Source: Eumeta japonica (lineage: Eukaryota > Arthropoda > Insecta > Lepidoptera > Psychidae). Taken from it: a DNA stretch of 64,000 bases. The stretch is from assembly GCA_005406025.1 (NCBI GenBank), contig BGZK01000719.1, positions 124,001-188,000 of the forward strand, read 5' to 3'. Shown piece after piece: positions 47,277-57,855 of this stretch (positions are counted from its first letter, which is position 1; every line of letters begins with the position of its first letter). A program made the position numbers and the translations under genes. The notes under the pieces were generated by a model. The model was given only the letters and a program-made list of their open reading frames with translations, did no database searches and was not told the origin of the DNA.

Positions 47277-48488
47277 ATTTAGGGAAAAGCTTCTTTTCCT
47301 ATTTCATATACAAATTAAGATATTTTTTTATCATGTTTTATTCACATTTAATTATAATACATATATGCTATTTTAATAAACAATTTGTTGCCATTTTGTA
47401 GGCAGTGACATAATCCAATTGCTATTAATATTATTGCATTAACCTGCGACAATTAGTTTTGACAATCTGTTCTTGATGTTAACCTAACACTGCCTAAAAA
47501 ATTCAGAAGAGACCAAACTAGATGAAAATCTGAGGATGCAAGGTCAGGGCTATACTATGGTGGATGCATTAACCCTCTCTCAATATTTACTGAGAAGGCT
47601 AATGATGTGTGTGATCTGACGTTATCATGGTGAAAAACCACACTTTTTCTGTAAATCAATCCCTACCGTTTTTTCTCTACTTCTTGCTTGAATTGTATTA
47701 GCTGATGGCAGTAGAGATCCTAATTGATGCTTTTACCCTGCGGTAAAAGGTCAAAATGAATAATGCCTTCCAATCCCATCATACACATAGCATCAACTTA
47801 TTGCGACTTCATCCGGGTTTTACTATAGTCTGTGGAACTTGCTTGCCTTTTGGCCATGATCTTTATGATTTTTTTCGTATTTTCTTATCGTAGGTAATCC
47901 ATTTTTCATCTTAAGTGATCAATTTTTTCAAAAATGGTTCGGTTTTCGGTTTGGTTCATTAAGTTTCAAAAGAGAATCGCAAGTGAGTGCACGCTTCATT
48001 AGATTTTTTCAGTGAGCTCGTGTGAGACTTAACGAGCTTTTATGGATATCCGGCTTTTAGCAAATGGTTCAAACTGTTTTGTGGTCAAACCCCAGCACTT
48101 CTGCTCGAATTCATCTGTAACACGTCAAGCAAAACGAGATTCATTTCTGACATCAAAATTACCAGAGTGAACGCTTCAACCAGTTTTATTATCGACATTG
48201 CATCAGGTCCATAAACGTAACAAATTTTTTCGCGGCTTGTGGCGCGTTTTTCCTTCGTTTGCAATAAATCTTCCAAATTTATCGAATTTGTATGTTCAAT
48301 TCATTCATTTTGATGGGCAGAGAAATAATAGAAAAATGGTGGACACCGTTTTTATGTTTGTTTATTTATTTTTTACTGTCATCTATTTAATGGAATCACA
48401 ACTAGCCAGATAAAAACAGCACAAACAAAATGATTTTACTTCAACTTTTTAATTATAAAATAAGAAAAAAAAGTTTTCCTCAACTTAA
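47277..48488 (-). mobile_element. Mariner element C, decayed but with both ends (same family as A)
   Basis: On the minus strand the element starts at 48488 with 'ttaagttgaggaaaactttt' and ends at 47277 with '...cttttccctaaat'; these form diverged terminal inverted repeats. TA dinucleotides flank both sides (48489-48490 and 47275-47276), fitting TA target duplication. The length of about 1.2 kb is normal for mariner. The leader shares 'tatctggctagtt', 'ccattaaat' and 'aaaaacggtgtcc' with element A. The transposase inside is broken. Confidence 0.85.
47400..48276 (-). pseudogene. Mariner transposase pseudogene (element C)
   Basis: The N-terminal end is readable at 48276-48085: 'LLQTKEKRATSREKICYVYG' followed by 'PDAMSI', the helix-turn-helix start of this mariner family (usually ...REKICAVYGPNAVSI...), and then a frameshifted match to the 'WFKRFQSGNFDVKDEPRSGR' block. 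Further on, the text around 47900 corresponds to 'LICDSLLKR' and the 'GDEKWITYDNK' block with the first Asp, and near 47530-47560 to 'YSPDLASSDFHLVWSLL', where both conserved Asp of SPDLA..D are still visible. Numerous stops and frame changes separate these. It is inactive. Confidence 0.82.
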
Positions 48489-49554
48489 TATATATATATG
48501 CAGAGAATTTGTTGTACCTATATGAATAGTGATTGTACAAAGTGTTACTCATTTGCACCAACTGAAACGTTCAAATATTTTGTGCACTTCCTTGATAATT
48601 TATTTCTATCGTTTATTCAATACATTTTGTCCTCGAACAGAATACAGGTTATTTCATTTATAAAAACAGAATCTTTCTTTTAAATATCAGAAAAAATTGT
48701 AACCGGTTATTACTAGCAGTAATAGCGAATTTTACGATCTAACTTATCTATAATAATGGTGGAATCATTGCTTCGACAGGAGAGTAAGGTAACAGCACAG
48801 AAGTAAATCGGGGATCATGACTAATAGTGAAATCAAGCGGTATATAAAATGAAAAGATATATTTTCCGTCCATATGCAAATTTAAATCACAAAAAAAACA
48901 TTTTTTTTTTTCATTTTTAATTGACACTCAGTATAGTGTGTGAGTATAACGACATTTTATTTTAAAGAGTTTTTTTTAATAAATAGATTTTATTTTAAAT
49001 AATAAAATCTGAATAAAATGAGTTTCCGGTCACTATTTAGATACAATAATTAATATTGTTATTGTATTTTAAATAAAACAATTTACCAAGAACTTATATA
49101 AACTTCTAACTATTTGAATATTTTCGCGATTTCATGAAAAGAGCAATTTTGTGAGAAAGGCAGATTTAGTAAAGAAAAATTTGCGCATGATATCATTAAA
49201 GGTGTTACAAAAAGCAAGGCACAATATCAAATTATACTGACAACACTCTAAGTTATTCATATTTTTAGAAAATTTTAATTAAACAATTATTATGGAACCC
49301 CATATACAGTATTTGAAAGAAATATTAAAAAAATATGAGAACAATGCCACGGTTACTTTTGGATTTTTTTTAACCTTAACATAGTTCCTTTTTGAAATGA
49401 CGAAAAAGGAAATATATGTTTAAAAATGACAGTGTTCAAATATTGTTAAGAAAAATAAGAAGACCACATTGATATTTTGAAATGTGTCATAATTGACTGT
49501 CACATGATTTTTCATAGTTAAACAAAATATTAAAAATACAGTAGTGTCATAAAA
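48489..49554. other. AT-rich noncoding stretch upstream of CFAP99
   Basis: Any promoter of the downstream gene would lie here, but I see no distinctive initiator or TATA arrangement that can be separated from the AT-rich background. Confidence 0.35.
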
Positions 49555-49656
49555 ATGGTATATTATTTAACTTCCGGGAACGTAAAATTATTAAGAAAGC
49601 TTTTATTGATATATAATGACTACAGAGACCTTACACCGCATGACTTTATAAAAAAT
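49555..49656 (+). CDS. CFAP99: Probable N-terminal segment of CFAP99, out of frame by one base
   Basis: An ATG at 49555 in a good context (aaaaATGG) opens 'MVYYLTSGNVKLLRKLLLIY' followed by 'NDYRDLTPHDFIKNM' and then TAG. In the frame used by the main CDS, the sequence just downstream reads 'KKYVEQSGDSIDEKKCNW' before its first ATG at 49704, although no start precedes it and a TGA lies at about 49640-49642. One extra A in the six-A run at 49650-49655 would join the two frames into a continuous protein of about 591 residues. CFAP99-type proteins begin with a helical N-terminal region of this kind, so I infer that this is the real start. The cause could be a sequencing error in a homopolymer, an allele, or true loss of the N-terminus. 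Confidence 0.65.
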
Positions 49657-49703
49657 ATGTAGAACAGTCTGGTGACTCGATAGATGAAAAGAAATGTAAT
49701 TGG

Positions 49704-51329
49704 ATGACGGAAACATTTCTAGGTGTACAGAAACATAGACAGTTTTTAAGAGAAGTTGTGAACAATATCACCAAAGAATTTCAAGAAGAAGAACAAGATT
49801 ATCTGACTATTATATTTTATAGTATAATATTTCAAATATCTTGGAAGTACAAAGATTTACTATACAAGTGCCTTCTTAATTTGAACAAAAATCTGGTAGA
49901 GGTAATTGTACAATTTTTAACAAATGATAAAGCATTGGATTTCGTCAGGGAAACTGCTCAATCATTCTATGATATTCGTTACGTCTCGGAAAAAATATTG
50001 GCACCTTTACACGCTTGGCAGCCTTTTATCGCAGACATTAAAACGAAATATATGGAATCTATTCAAAATATGAAAAAGCCTCCTACTGTTCCAATACCAC
50101 CAAATTTATCCATTAAAATTAATGAAACATTGCCTACACTCGTTCCGATTCTTCCTAGTGAGCCTATGATACTCACTACGAATAAGAAAATGTTAACAAA
50201 GGATTCAATAGACGAAAAGCTTCAACGAGAGTTTGAAAGAAATAAAGAAAAAGCAAATCAGTTATTGAGCAAAGTTAAATCCATAAATAATCATTATGCT
50301 CAAAATAAGTCTGAAAGATATAATGAAACTGTAATGCAAATCAGAGAAGAACTTGAAAATAAAGAAAAAACTGTACGGTTTCGTCCTCCGAAGATAATAA
50401 ATAAAAGTTCTTCAATGCCGCCACGCGATACAATAGCAACAATAAGAAGAATGAATAAAACGATGAGGGAAACTGAACAGAAAGAAATAGAATGGTTGAA
50501 CACGCTACTTTCTGATTTCAAAGATATGCCAAAAATAGAAGATATAGAAAGACTCTGTAGATCTGAAAGGGAAAAAAGGAGAGTAATAGAGATTGAGAAA
50601 AAACATTTGAAAGGTCAAATTAGTTTCGAACAAGCTATCATAGCAAAAAAAGAACTTATAGAGGAAAACAAAAAAAAATATGCAAACTTTTTAAAAGAAC
50701 GGGATACATGGAATACAGAAATAGAAAAATGGAGAAAAGACGAAATGGAAAAAAATCGAGAACAATTAGAAAAATCGGCCATGCAACAAGCAGCAGTACT
50801 CCAGTCTAAATATAATAATATTATAAAGAAAAAAGAGAATGCTAAAGTGATTAAAGAAGAAACTGAATTACTATTATCCAAAGCTATGAAAGAAAAAAAT
50901 GAAGAACTAGAAAGACGAATAAATGTCGTCAAAGAAATTAAAGTGCTCTCTATTATTGCCAGTAAAGCTAAACTTCCTAAAATTATTGACCTAACGGAGA
51001 CTTCAGGCTTAGGCTTAATGTCCGAAATGTCTATAGCCGAACTACAAGAGCGTTTAAATATTGCTAAAATGAATTTACATGAAGAGCTTAATAAAAAGAC
51101 AGTCCTTTTAAGAGATAAAAAATTGACAATGAAACAGGAATTAGGAGAAACAAAGCAATTAATCGATGAATTTCTTAACGAAAGAAGAGAAATTAGAAAA
51201 CGAAATAAAAACATCATGCAAGAATCATGTGACAGTGCTATTGAAGGTGTACAAGAAAAAGAAATAAGTAATTTGAAAAAATTATTAGCCGAGAAAAAAA
51301 TGCAGAGTCGGTTAAAGTTGGTTGTTTGA
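49704..51329 (+). CDS. CFAP99: Cilia- and flagella-associated protein 99 homologue, single exon
   Basis: CFAP99 is an axoneme-associated coiled-coil protein; in insects motile cilia are essentially confined to sperm and sensory neurons, so a testis role is likely (inference). The 541-residue frame has a helical N-terminal region (about 1-115, with 'FLGVQKHRQFLREVV' and 'APLHAWQPFI'), a Pro-rich linker (about 124-155, 'PPTVPIPPN') and a long charged coiled coil (about 170-530). Two signature blocks fix the family: 'LKGQISFEQAIIAKKELIEE' (residues 302-321) and 'DLTETSGLGLMSEMSIAELQ' (429-448), corresponding to the 'DLTQTAGHGLLGEMS.AEL' block of vertebrate CFAP99. The ATG at 49704 is the first in this frame, but the protein probably starts at 49555 (see the upstream entry). 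No introns are visible. An ATTAAA signal lies at 51433-51438. Codon use is AT-rich like the surroundings, and the 541-codon frame is otherwise intact. Confidence 0.85.
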   Translation: MTETFLGVQKHRQFLREVVNNITKEFQEEEQDYLTIIFYSIIFQISWKYKDLLYKCLLNLNKNLVEVIVQFLTNDKALDFVRETAQSFYDIRYVSEKILAPLHAWQPFIADIKTKYMESIQNMKKPPTVPIPPNLSIKINETLPTLVPILPSEPMILTTNKKMLTKDSIDEKLQREFERNKEKANQLLSKVKSINNHYAQNKSERYNETVMQIREELENKEKTVRFRPPKIINKSSSMPPRDTIATIRRMNKTMRETEQKEIEWLNTLLSDFKDMPKIEDIERLCRSEREKRRVIEIEKKHLKGQISFEQAIIAKKELIEENKKKYANFLKERDTWNTEIEKWRKDEMEKNREQLEKSAMQQAAVLQSKYNNIIKKKENAKVIKEETELLLSKAMKEKNEELERRINVVKEIKVLSIIASKAKLPKIIDLTETSGLGLMSEMSIAELQERLNIAKMNLHEELNKKTVLLRDKKLTMKQELGETKQLIDEFLNERREIRKRNKNIMQESCDSAIEGVQEKEISNLKKLLAEKKMQSRLKLVV

Positions 51330-51432
51330 AGTTTTGAAAATGTTATTTTGTACTATCATTTTTGTAGTTCAGCTTCTTGTTTTAAAAAAAATTGTAAGTT
51401 GGTTACTTATTTGAAAAAAAGACCTATGTATT

Positions 51433-51438
51433 ATTAAA
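51433..51438 (+). terminator. Possible polyadenylation signal ATTAAA of CFAP99
   Basis: The variant hexamer ATTAAA lies about 100 bases after the stop codon; no canonical AATAAA is seen in the intervening sequence. Confidence 0.35.
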
Positions 51439-51504
51439 TGTTAAAAAACGTCTTTTTTTAGTAGCATTTTTTAATTTTTATTTAAGTTCGCTATTTTTTA
51501 ATTA

Positions 51505-51722
51505 CGAATCTGATCAACTCTGTTTACAGTCTCAATCTCTATTTGTATCTCACCAGATTTCGCTCTAGATTCTGAACTTTTGATTACAAATCCAAACCTG
51601 ATCTCTCAGATCCAAACCTATTTTACTTCTGAATCCTATTCTGATTATGGTTTTGATCTTGTTTTTAATTCTGGTCCCGCTCTCTTTCTGATTTCGGTTC
51701 TATTTTTTATTTTTGACCTTGC
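51505..51722. repeat. Degenerate period-6 repeat, fourth tract
   Basis: 'cctgatctctcagatccaaa', 'tgaatcctattctgattatg' and 'ctggtcccgctctctttctg' repeat the gat/att-pyrimidine pattern of the tracts at 32.94, 41.76 and 42.19 kb. Confidence 0.5.
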
Positions 51723-52669
51723 ACATTATATATAAAACAGCTTCACAAAACTCATTATTTTTATATGATTCACACCATGTAAAATGTATTGCTAATAAAT
51801 GGTTATTAATTACCAATTCATGAGACCGCATCTAGTTCAGTAGTAAATTTAAGAGCTTCATAAGATAATTTGAGGAAAAAGATTTAATAACCTTAATATC
51901 TTTATTCATATTAACATGCATAACGGGGTGCAAATAAGATATCAAAAATTTAATTATAGAGCTTTGAAGAAATAGCAAATATTTTCTCTTACACTTGCTT
52001 AATACTTTTATACACACACTAATAATTTTGGTTTAAAAATAAGAGAGTAGTATTGGCTATCTAAAGATAAAAATGTACAAATATTGAAATCTTACATATT
52101 GTACAAACAATGTACATAATGTTTATATGTACGAATCGATAGAAAAAAGGAAAAATGTTTATTGTCACTTTATTCTTTATACTATCTTAGACTTCTTTGA
52201 TATTATGATAGTATTCAAAATTTTAGATAACATAGATAGATAGAGATATAAAGATTTGAAGAGTTTTCGTGTATCCAACTTTTAACATTTGGAACAATAT
52301 TTCCCCACCCTACCCTTGCGAAAGCCTAGTGTTTACTTAAGTAAGTAACGGCAAGTACGTTTGTTTGTGACATGCGCAGTAGCTATAATTAGTATGTGAG
52401 ATAAGAAGTGATGACATCTAGACCGAAACCCGGTGCTGATTAACTAATTACTTCAGGACACTGCAAACACTGAGGTTGATCTAGTAGAAACACAAGTAGC
52501 CAGATTTGTGAGATATTTTATCTTACAACTTTAATATTTATATTCAGATACTCTATTAAAGAGAATGATCCGAAACCGAGTTATTGTAAATATTGCACAA
52601 ACGATCGCGATTGACTCAAAAAAACATATGAGTTTGATTTTTATTATTGTCATTATTATCCTAAAACAG
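51723..52669. other. AT-rich noncoding stretch
   Basis: No gene is supported. A mixed-composition patch at 52300-52450 shows no reading frame. Confidence 0.45.
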
Positions 52670-53460
52670 ACGAAATCATGAAAAATCTGTAAAGTGGTTT
52701 TGACCCTGTAGGATATCCCTGAATCTTTCCGTTATGATATTTATTGATGTGTTTTTAAACTTCTTGGGTTATTACATTGTCTATGAGCTTCTTAAGTTCA
52801 AAAATTTGGAAAACGATTGACACTTCAGGGCATCCCTAAAACTTTTTATTATTTTCGAGCTCAAAGTAATAAAAATAAAAGAGCAGTAAACTATTGAGCT
52901 TAGCATTCGTGAGATTTTAAAATTTTTCGGTATAGTTGTACAAAAAATATTAAAATAAAACACTTGTTGATAAATTTTTCTTAAACAATATCTCTTGAAC
53001 AAATTTTATTTTGATGATTTAGTCAACGATCGACGTTGTTTTTTTTTAAGAAAGACAACTGGATATATTTCAAAGTTTATTGGTAGAGCAATTTACAAAA
53101 TATAGTAAAAAAAAAATTATTTAAAAATTTTTCTTCAACGATATATCTTAAACAAATCTACCATTTTTATGCAGTTTTGGACAGTTAATGCGACTGTTTA
53201 GAGAGAAGAGCTGATTAAATTTTGATGTCGATGGGTAGGATAGTCTAAAGTTATTTCAAGAAAACAGTTCTCTGAAAACTTTGTTTTTGAGATTTCTCAA
53301 AATCTACTAAGCAAAACTACTTCAACGATTCATAAAATCTAAGTTGAGTGGGCCCCTTTCGAATGTCGCAAACTATGTACGCACGCACAAATGTTTGCAC
53401 GTCGGCACCCACGCATGCACACATACACACATTCACACACGTGTATTGAGGTATGAAAAT
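52670..53460 (+). repeat. Dispersed repeat (copy 2)
   Basis: Collinear with the segment nested in the Helitron at 24.12-24.81 kb: 'ttgaccctgtagg', 'ctttccg', 'atttctcaaaatctac', 'aaatctaagtt' and a CA-rich tract (53400-53445) follow in the same order. Within this copy the opening part is duplicated: 'tttgaccctgtaggatatcc' near 52700 and 'attgacacttcagggcatcc' near 52815 look like two tandem versions of one ~115-bp unit. Noncoding. Confidence 0.55.
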
Positions 53461-53636
53461 ACATTTACGTATCATCAGGCTTAGATGTGTCGCCTGATAT
53501 GTCTGAGTCAAAATGTTAATACCGACTAACGACCCTCCCCTTTTTCAAGCCTCTCAGTCCCCGCGGAAGCCGCCGTTGAGCATTATTTTGCGGAAAGAGG
53601 ATCTAGCTCTTGCCCTTCCTTCTAATTCTTGAAGTC

Positions 53637-53731
53637 AATATAATATAAACTTGACTAAGAACTGTCTATTTGTTGTATCTATATATACAATATAACGATT
53701 AGACAGTTCTTAGTCAAGCTTATATTATATT
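53637..53731. ncRNA. Long hairpin, microRNA-precursor-like in shape (function unknown)
   Basis: The 32-base arm 53637-53668 is complementary to 53700-53731 with a single mismatch, and the 31-base interior can pair further ('ttgtat' with 'atacaa' around the loop 'ctatat'). The whole 95-nt structure has the size of a microRNA precursor. I recognise no known microRNA in either arm. The near-perfect arms also fit a tiny foldback transposon. A structured RNA is a possibility, not a finding. Confidence 0.35.
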
Positions 53732-53954
53732 AAGCGTTCAAGTTTTTTCGTTATTTTAAGTCTTTCAAAATTAAATTACTGATTAAGAACACGTTCAAGA
53801 AAGTATACGTTAAAATTAATAATTACACACTACATTGATAAAACAATCAGAAAGCGTAAATAATACGAGGCTGTAATTACCGTACCAGAATATTGCTTCA
53901 AAGTTTAATCAGATAATATATCTGAACCATTTTTTATAATTCGAGCCAATCGTT

Positions 53955-54066
53955 TGTCCGTGCGTGCGCGCGCGTAGCTTGTGTGACTCTGAGCATGTGC
54001 ACGTGTGTGCGTGCGTGGCAGTGTGCGTGTGTGCGTAGATGCGTGCGTGCGTGCTTGTGTTTGTGT
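53955..54066. repeat. GT/GC-rich simple repeat
   Basis: An irregular purine-pyrimidine alternating tract ('gtgcgtgcgcgcgcgtag', 'gtgtgtgcgtgcgtgg') of about 110 bp with Z-DNA-prone composition. A 65-codon frame passing through it is not a gene. Confidence 0.85.
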
Positions 54067-54453
54067 GTTTATATCAACGACGGGCGTCAGACCTCGATAT
54101 AAAAAATAAAGGGATTCATTCTATTTCCACCCGGGCAGAACAACAAGCATGCCACCTATCAGAAAAAGAAGAACAACGTTTGCAGGGTCAGTTAGTGACA
54201 CGTAAGAATAAATACGTTTACAATATATATTTTTGACAGTTCTAGAAGTTATTAATCGATTATTTAGTCATTATTAAAGTTATTAAGTCGATCTCGATGA
54301 AGATATCGAAAGTGCAAATGTGATGGTGTCTCCATGCGCAAACCGAACGTATTGGATGCGTGTATTTGTTGCCACAGTTAATTAGCGCACGAGACACAGT
54401 ATTAAATCACTATGAATGCGAGTTTATCGCAACGCGTTGAGCTTGACTTGATT

Positions 54454-54480
54454 AATCCCATAAAAGGGTTTTATGGGATT
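54454..54480. repeat. Short perfect hairpin, 12-bp stem, 3-nt loop
   Basis: 'aatcccataaaa' (54454-54465), loop 'ggg', then the exact inverse 'ttttatgggatt' (54469-54480). Confidence 0.85.
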
Positions 54481-55459
54481 GAAGGATGAGGAAAAAATAA
54501 GACACACTTAATAGGAATAAATTTAATTAATATAAGACTTTTATCGAACATTAATAAAAAAGAAAAGTAAAACATCAAAATATGAAAAAGAAAGAAAGGT
54601 ACAAATGATTATTTTGAACTGAACTATAAATCTCATAGTATTGTATAGGTTCGAGATATAAATGAGTATCGCCAAGAAAAAGTCTGGCCCTTAAACCTAA
54701 TAATAAATGCATACGATTTTGGTAACTAAGTCATCATTATAATAACACGAATAGATTAAATAAAGTAATGGATCCTTATTTTCTACATGTTTTTTTCCAT
54801 TTTCCTATCTGTAATTTTGTGATTCTTTCATGTGATCGTCTATCATACGCCAACAAAAAACAGTGTATTGATTGAGTGTACGTGAATGAAAAAATATTTA
54901 TTTTTATTTTTTATTTTCAATACTTCATACGAGACAGAAACCAAATAAAGATTATTTCCTTCATATTTGACTTTGCTGAAAAAATTAGAAATTATTTTAG
55001 CGTAAATTGGCCTGTACATTATTTTTATAAGGAGAACATCTATCAAAAACGTTGTAATACCTGACCAAAATTAAAATTAGTTCGAGGCCGTGGTCAGGCG
55101 ATAATATTTTCCAATTATTTTGATATCTTGATATCCATATAAATTAATATTTTATTTTACATTAAGTTAGAATTCAATTTATTTACATTATATTATTACA
55201 CCTATACTAAATACGTTATTAAAAGTACTGCTAAGCGTGAGTTAAAAAAAAATACCACTGAGCGGACAGTTTTAGAAAGTTTTAGTTTTTGGTTTTGTTA
55301 ATTTTCCATGTGATACTCTACTTTCGAAACGAGCACTATGGAAAATAAGTGGGCCTGTGTCCTGTATTTATTGGGTTCTCCCCATAAAAATAAAAGCACA
55401 TTAATTTAATTATTATTTTTTTATATTCCGAAACCTATTGTTGAATTACATATTTAAAA
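54481..55459. other. AT-rich noncoding stretch
   Basis: No gene is supported. Opposed frames at 54843-55064 overlap each other and look like chance. Confidence 0.45.
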
Positions 55460-57255
55460 AAGAACCGTCCAAGTGCATGTCAGACCACGGGCAGTGTAGG
55501 GTTCCGTAGTTACCGGTCACAATATGCGGATTCGGAAGGATTTTAGTCTTATATTATGTACCTATTAATTGAGTTCATGGTTTAGCGGCTGATAACATCT
55601 AAAACGGACCCACATAGGATGATGTTTTCATTATATAACATAGTTCGTAAACTTATATTTCCTACCTACTTCACACAATTAACAACGCCATCTAAGTAAT
55701 TTTCAATAGAATTTGTACGAACTTATGCTTTTGCACGACTCATAATGCGAAAGCATTTGATAGTGCTTTTTACTTCTCTAAGTACATTTTATAAGTTGGT
55801 CAACTATTACCTGTTAATTAGTAAAGACAATTTAGCTGTCTTAGTTTTTTCTTGTTTCGTTATATGTGCTACTTACCTTGAATTTTTGAAGTGAAACTTC
55901 TTTATCGGCGTATGAGAGAAATTTTATAGCAATGTAACGTTTTTCTGTTACGCGCCATCTTTATTTCTGGGTAACATTTTTCCGTAACGCGCCATATTTA
56001 TTCAATGTTATTAATATCATCGTGGCATAAACATAATTGTTACTAAGGCCACCTGTCACATATACTTTCTGTCAACACCCTAGATCTATTTACAGTTTGT
56101 ATATATTACATTTTCCTATTATCTAAGTTGAAACCTTTTCAACCGACATACATGAACTATATCTCACATTCTTTCATTGAGTGACTCGATTTTACATGTA
56201 GCGTTCGATAATTTTCCTACAATTCTTTATAACATCGCATTAATTGAAAAGTTTTACCTATCACCCTTCTAGGTACATATACCATTACCAAGTCTCCTAC
56301 ATGAAACTCTGAACATTTCTATTTCTGAAATTCAGTAGTGAGGTGAAAAATAATATTTCAATTAAGTGATTAGCGAAAAAAATTTTATAAAGTTATTGGC
56401 AAAAAGAATAAAAGATATTTATTTTAATTCCAGTGGATTTCTAACAAAAGTAAGTAATTAAACCTTTTCTCTAATACATTCAACACGTGGGTGTGATTAC
56501 GATATTTATTTTTTTTTAAGGTTATTTCAGGTTAACCTTAGTTTTTGATTGTAAATATCAGTGAGTTAAGCCATTAATTACAAAAATATATAATAACGAT
56601 AACAATAACAGTAATAATTCTATTATAATTAATGAAATGCTATAAACTTAGTAGAAGAAAGGTGAAATAATTGTATTATTTTTGTATCCATGTCTATGAT
56701 AATAAAAGCCTTTTGCATAAACTTTATCTAATTTAGCTTTATTCAACCAATTTCTGTGAAGTTGTAAATAGTAAATCATTTTTCGAAAAATGATGTCATA
56801 AAGAAGTTTCACTTCTTACGTGTATACACTAATACACACACACTTTTTTTTTACATATCCAAGAGTATTTTTTACCATTTATTTGACAGGAGAGAGGACA
56901 CTTGATTCTAACAAAAATTAGCAATTTAAAGCTTAATATTACGCGAACGAATTCCTAAATCGAAAAATATTTTTCTCAGGCCAACAATTCGTTATCCGAT
57001 GATATATCACATGAAATGAATGAGGAAAAAAAATTAATCTCCACTCTACGTATTTGGGAGTTATACGAAAGAAAATTTGTCGAGATACTATTTTACCATT
57101 TTTTCCGACGTGATCAATATGTATGTATACCTGTGGAAAATGGTACCTTTACAGTACTAAGAGTCCCTGAGTTAAACCGCAAATAGGCAGACAGACATAC
57201 AGACGAACGGATGATGGATATGACAAACCTATATTTACCACTGAACCCTAAAAAA
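55460..57255. mobile_element. Composite dispersed-repeat region with 'agggttcc' ends
   Basis: The left part reads 'gccagtgtagggttccgtag'-like text (about 55485-55512: 'gggcagtgtagggttccgta') and the right end reads 'ttaccactgaaccctaaaaa' (about 57236-57255), so 'agggttc' and 'gaaccct' form short inverted ends. Just inside the right end is 'gcagacagacatacagacga', typical of the tails of lepidopteran repeats. Inside lie two direct copies of 'taacgcgccat' context (near 55949 and 55985) and a minus-strand integrase-like remnant (56100-56340). It may be one 1.8-kb non-autonomous element or several overlapping fragments. Confidence 0.4.
56100..56340 (-). pseudogene. Possible Gypsy-type integrase C-terminal remnant
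   Basis: On the minus strand from about 56306 one frame reads 'FHVGDLVMVYVPRRVIGKTF' followed by 'QLMRCYKE', which resembles the integrase C-terminal module of Ty3/Gypsy elements (pattern: F.VGD.V.....R..G....L...Y.GPY.V). After a stop the text continues 'KIIERYM' and, in another frame, 'SSCMSVEKVST', which would correspond to the following VVHVDRLK motif. Only about 80 codons are covered and the frame is broken. No catalytic core, reverse transcriptase or LTR was identified nearby. Confidence 0.4.
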
Positions 57256-57509
57256 TGATGTGGCAACAAAACTACAATCACAGTTGAGGACAATTTGATT
57301 ATTCTCGCCGACTGAGATCCGATCAGGATCGCTCGTGTACGTATAGACTTTCTTACTTCTGATCCACGTCGATATCACAGCAGCGACCCACAACAACGAG
57401 TAACACGTTTATAGCGACAAAAGCTGTCGTCGCTGTCGTAACATGTGATTTTACACCTCAAGCTGCACGAAATCATTTTAATCCGACACAGAAAACTCAT
57501 CGAAACAAT

Positions 57510-57765
57510 ATAGGCCGGATTAAGGCAATAAATAAAGCCGCGGTCGTCCGTCCATTTGTATCGGCGTATAATTTAAATTCTTTAACGCCAATGTTCAAGA
57601 TTACGCGGCGCGATAGAGCGCGGGCGCCGCCGCGACAACGGCAAATGAATTTATATTTCCGACCGTCGCGGCCGACTCCTCCCTTTGTAGATAATTTGAG
57701 CGGTAACGTTGAATAACTCTATTAACAGCTTCCCTTCTTTGGGTAAATGTCGTGTTTAAAGCCGG
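57510..57765. promoter_or_regulatory. GC-rich island, candidate conserved noncoding element
   Basis: 'ttacgcggcgcgatagagcg' and 'gcgggcgccgccgcgacaac' alternate with 'ggcgtataatttaaattctt' and 'caaatgaatttatatttcc'. No frame is supported. Confidence 0.35.
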
Positions 57766-57855
57766 TCCCTATCTATAGGCATCACTTAGCTTAAAGCTCG
57801 CCACCATAACACAACGTTAAATATATGACTTTAAAGAATTGAAAAGAAATTTGCA

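Noticed and set aside
50615..51217. 200-codon minus-strand ORF rich in Ser/Phe/Leu
   Set aside because: It is the antisense shadow of the CFAP99 coiled coil; Lys/Glu-rich coding sequence gives Phe/Leu/Ser-rich open frames on the opposite strand. No independent signal.
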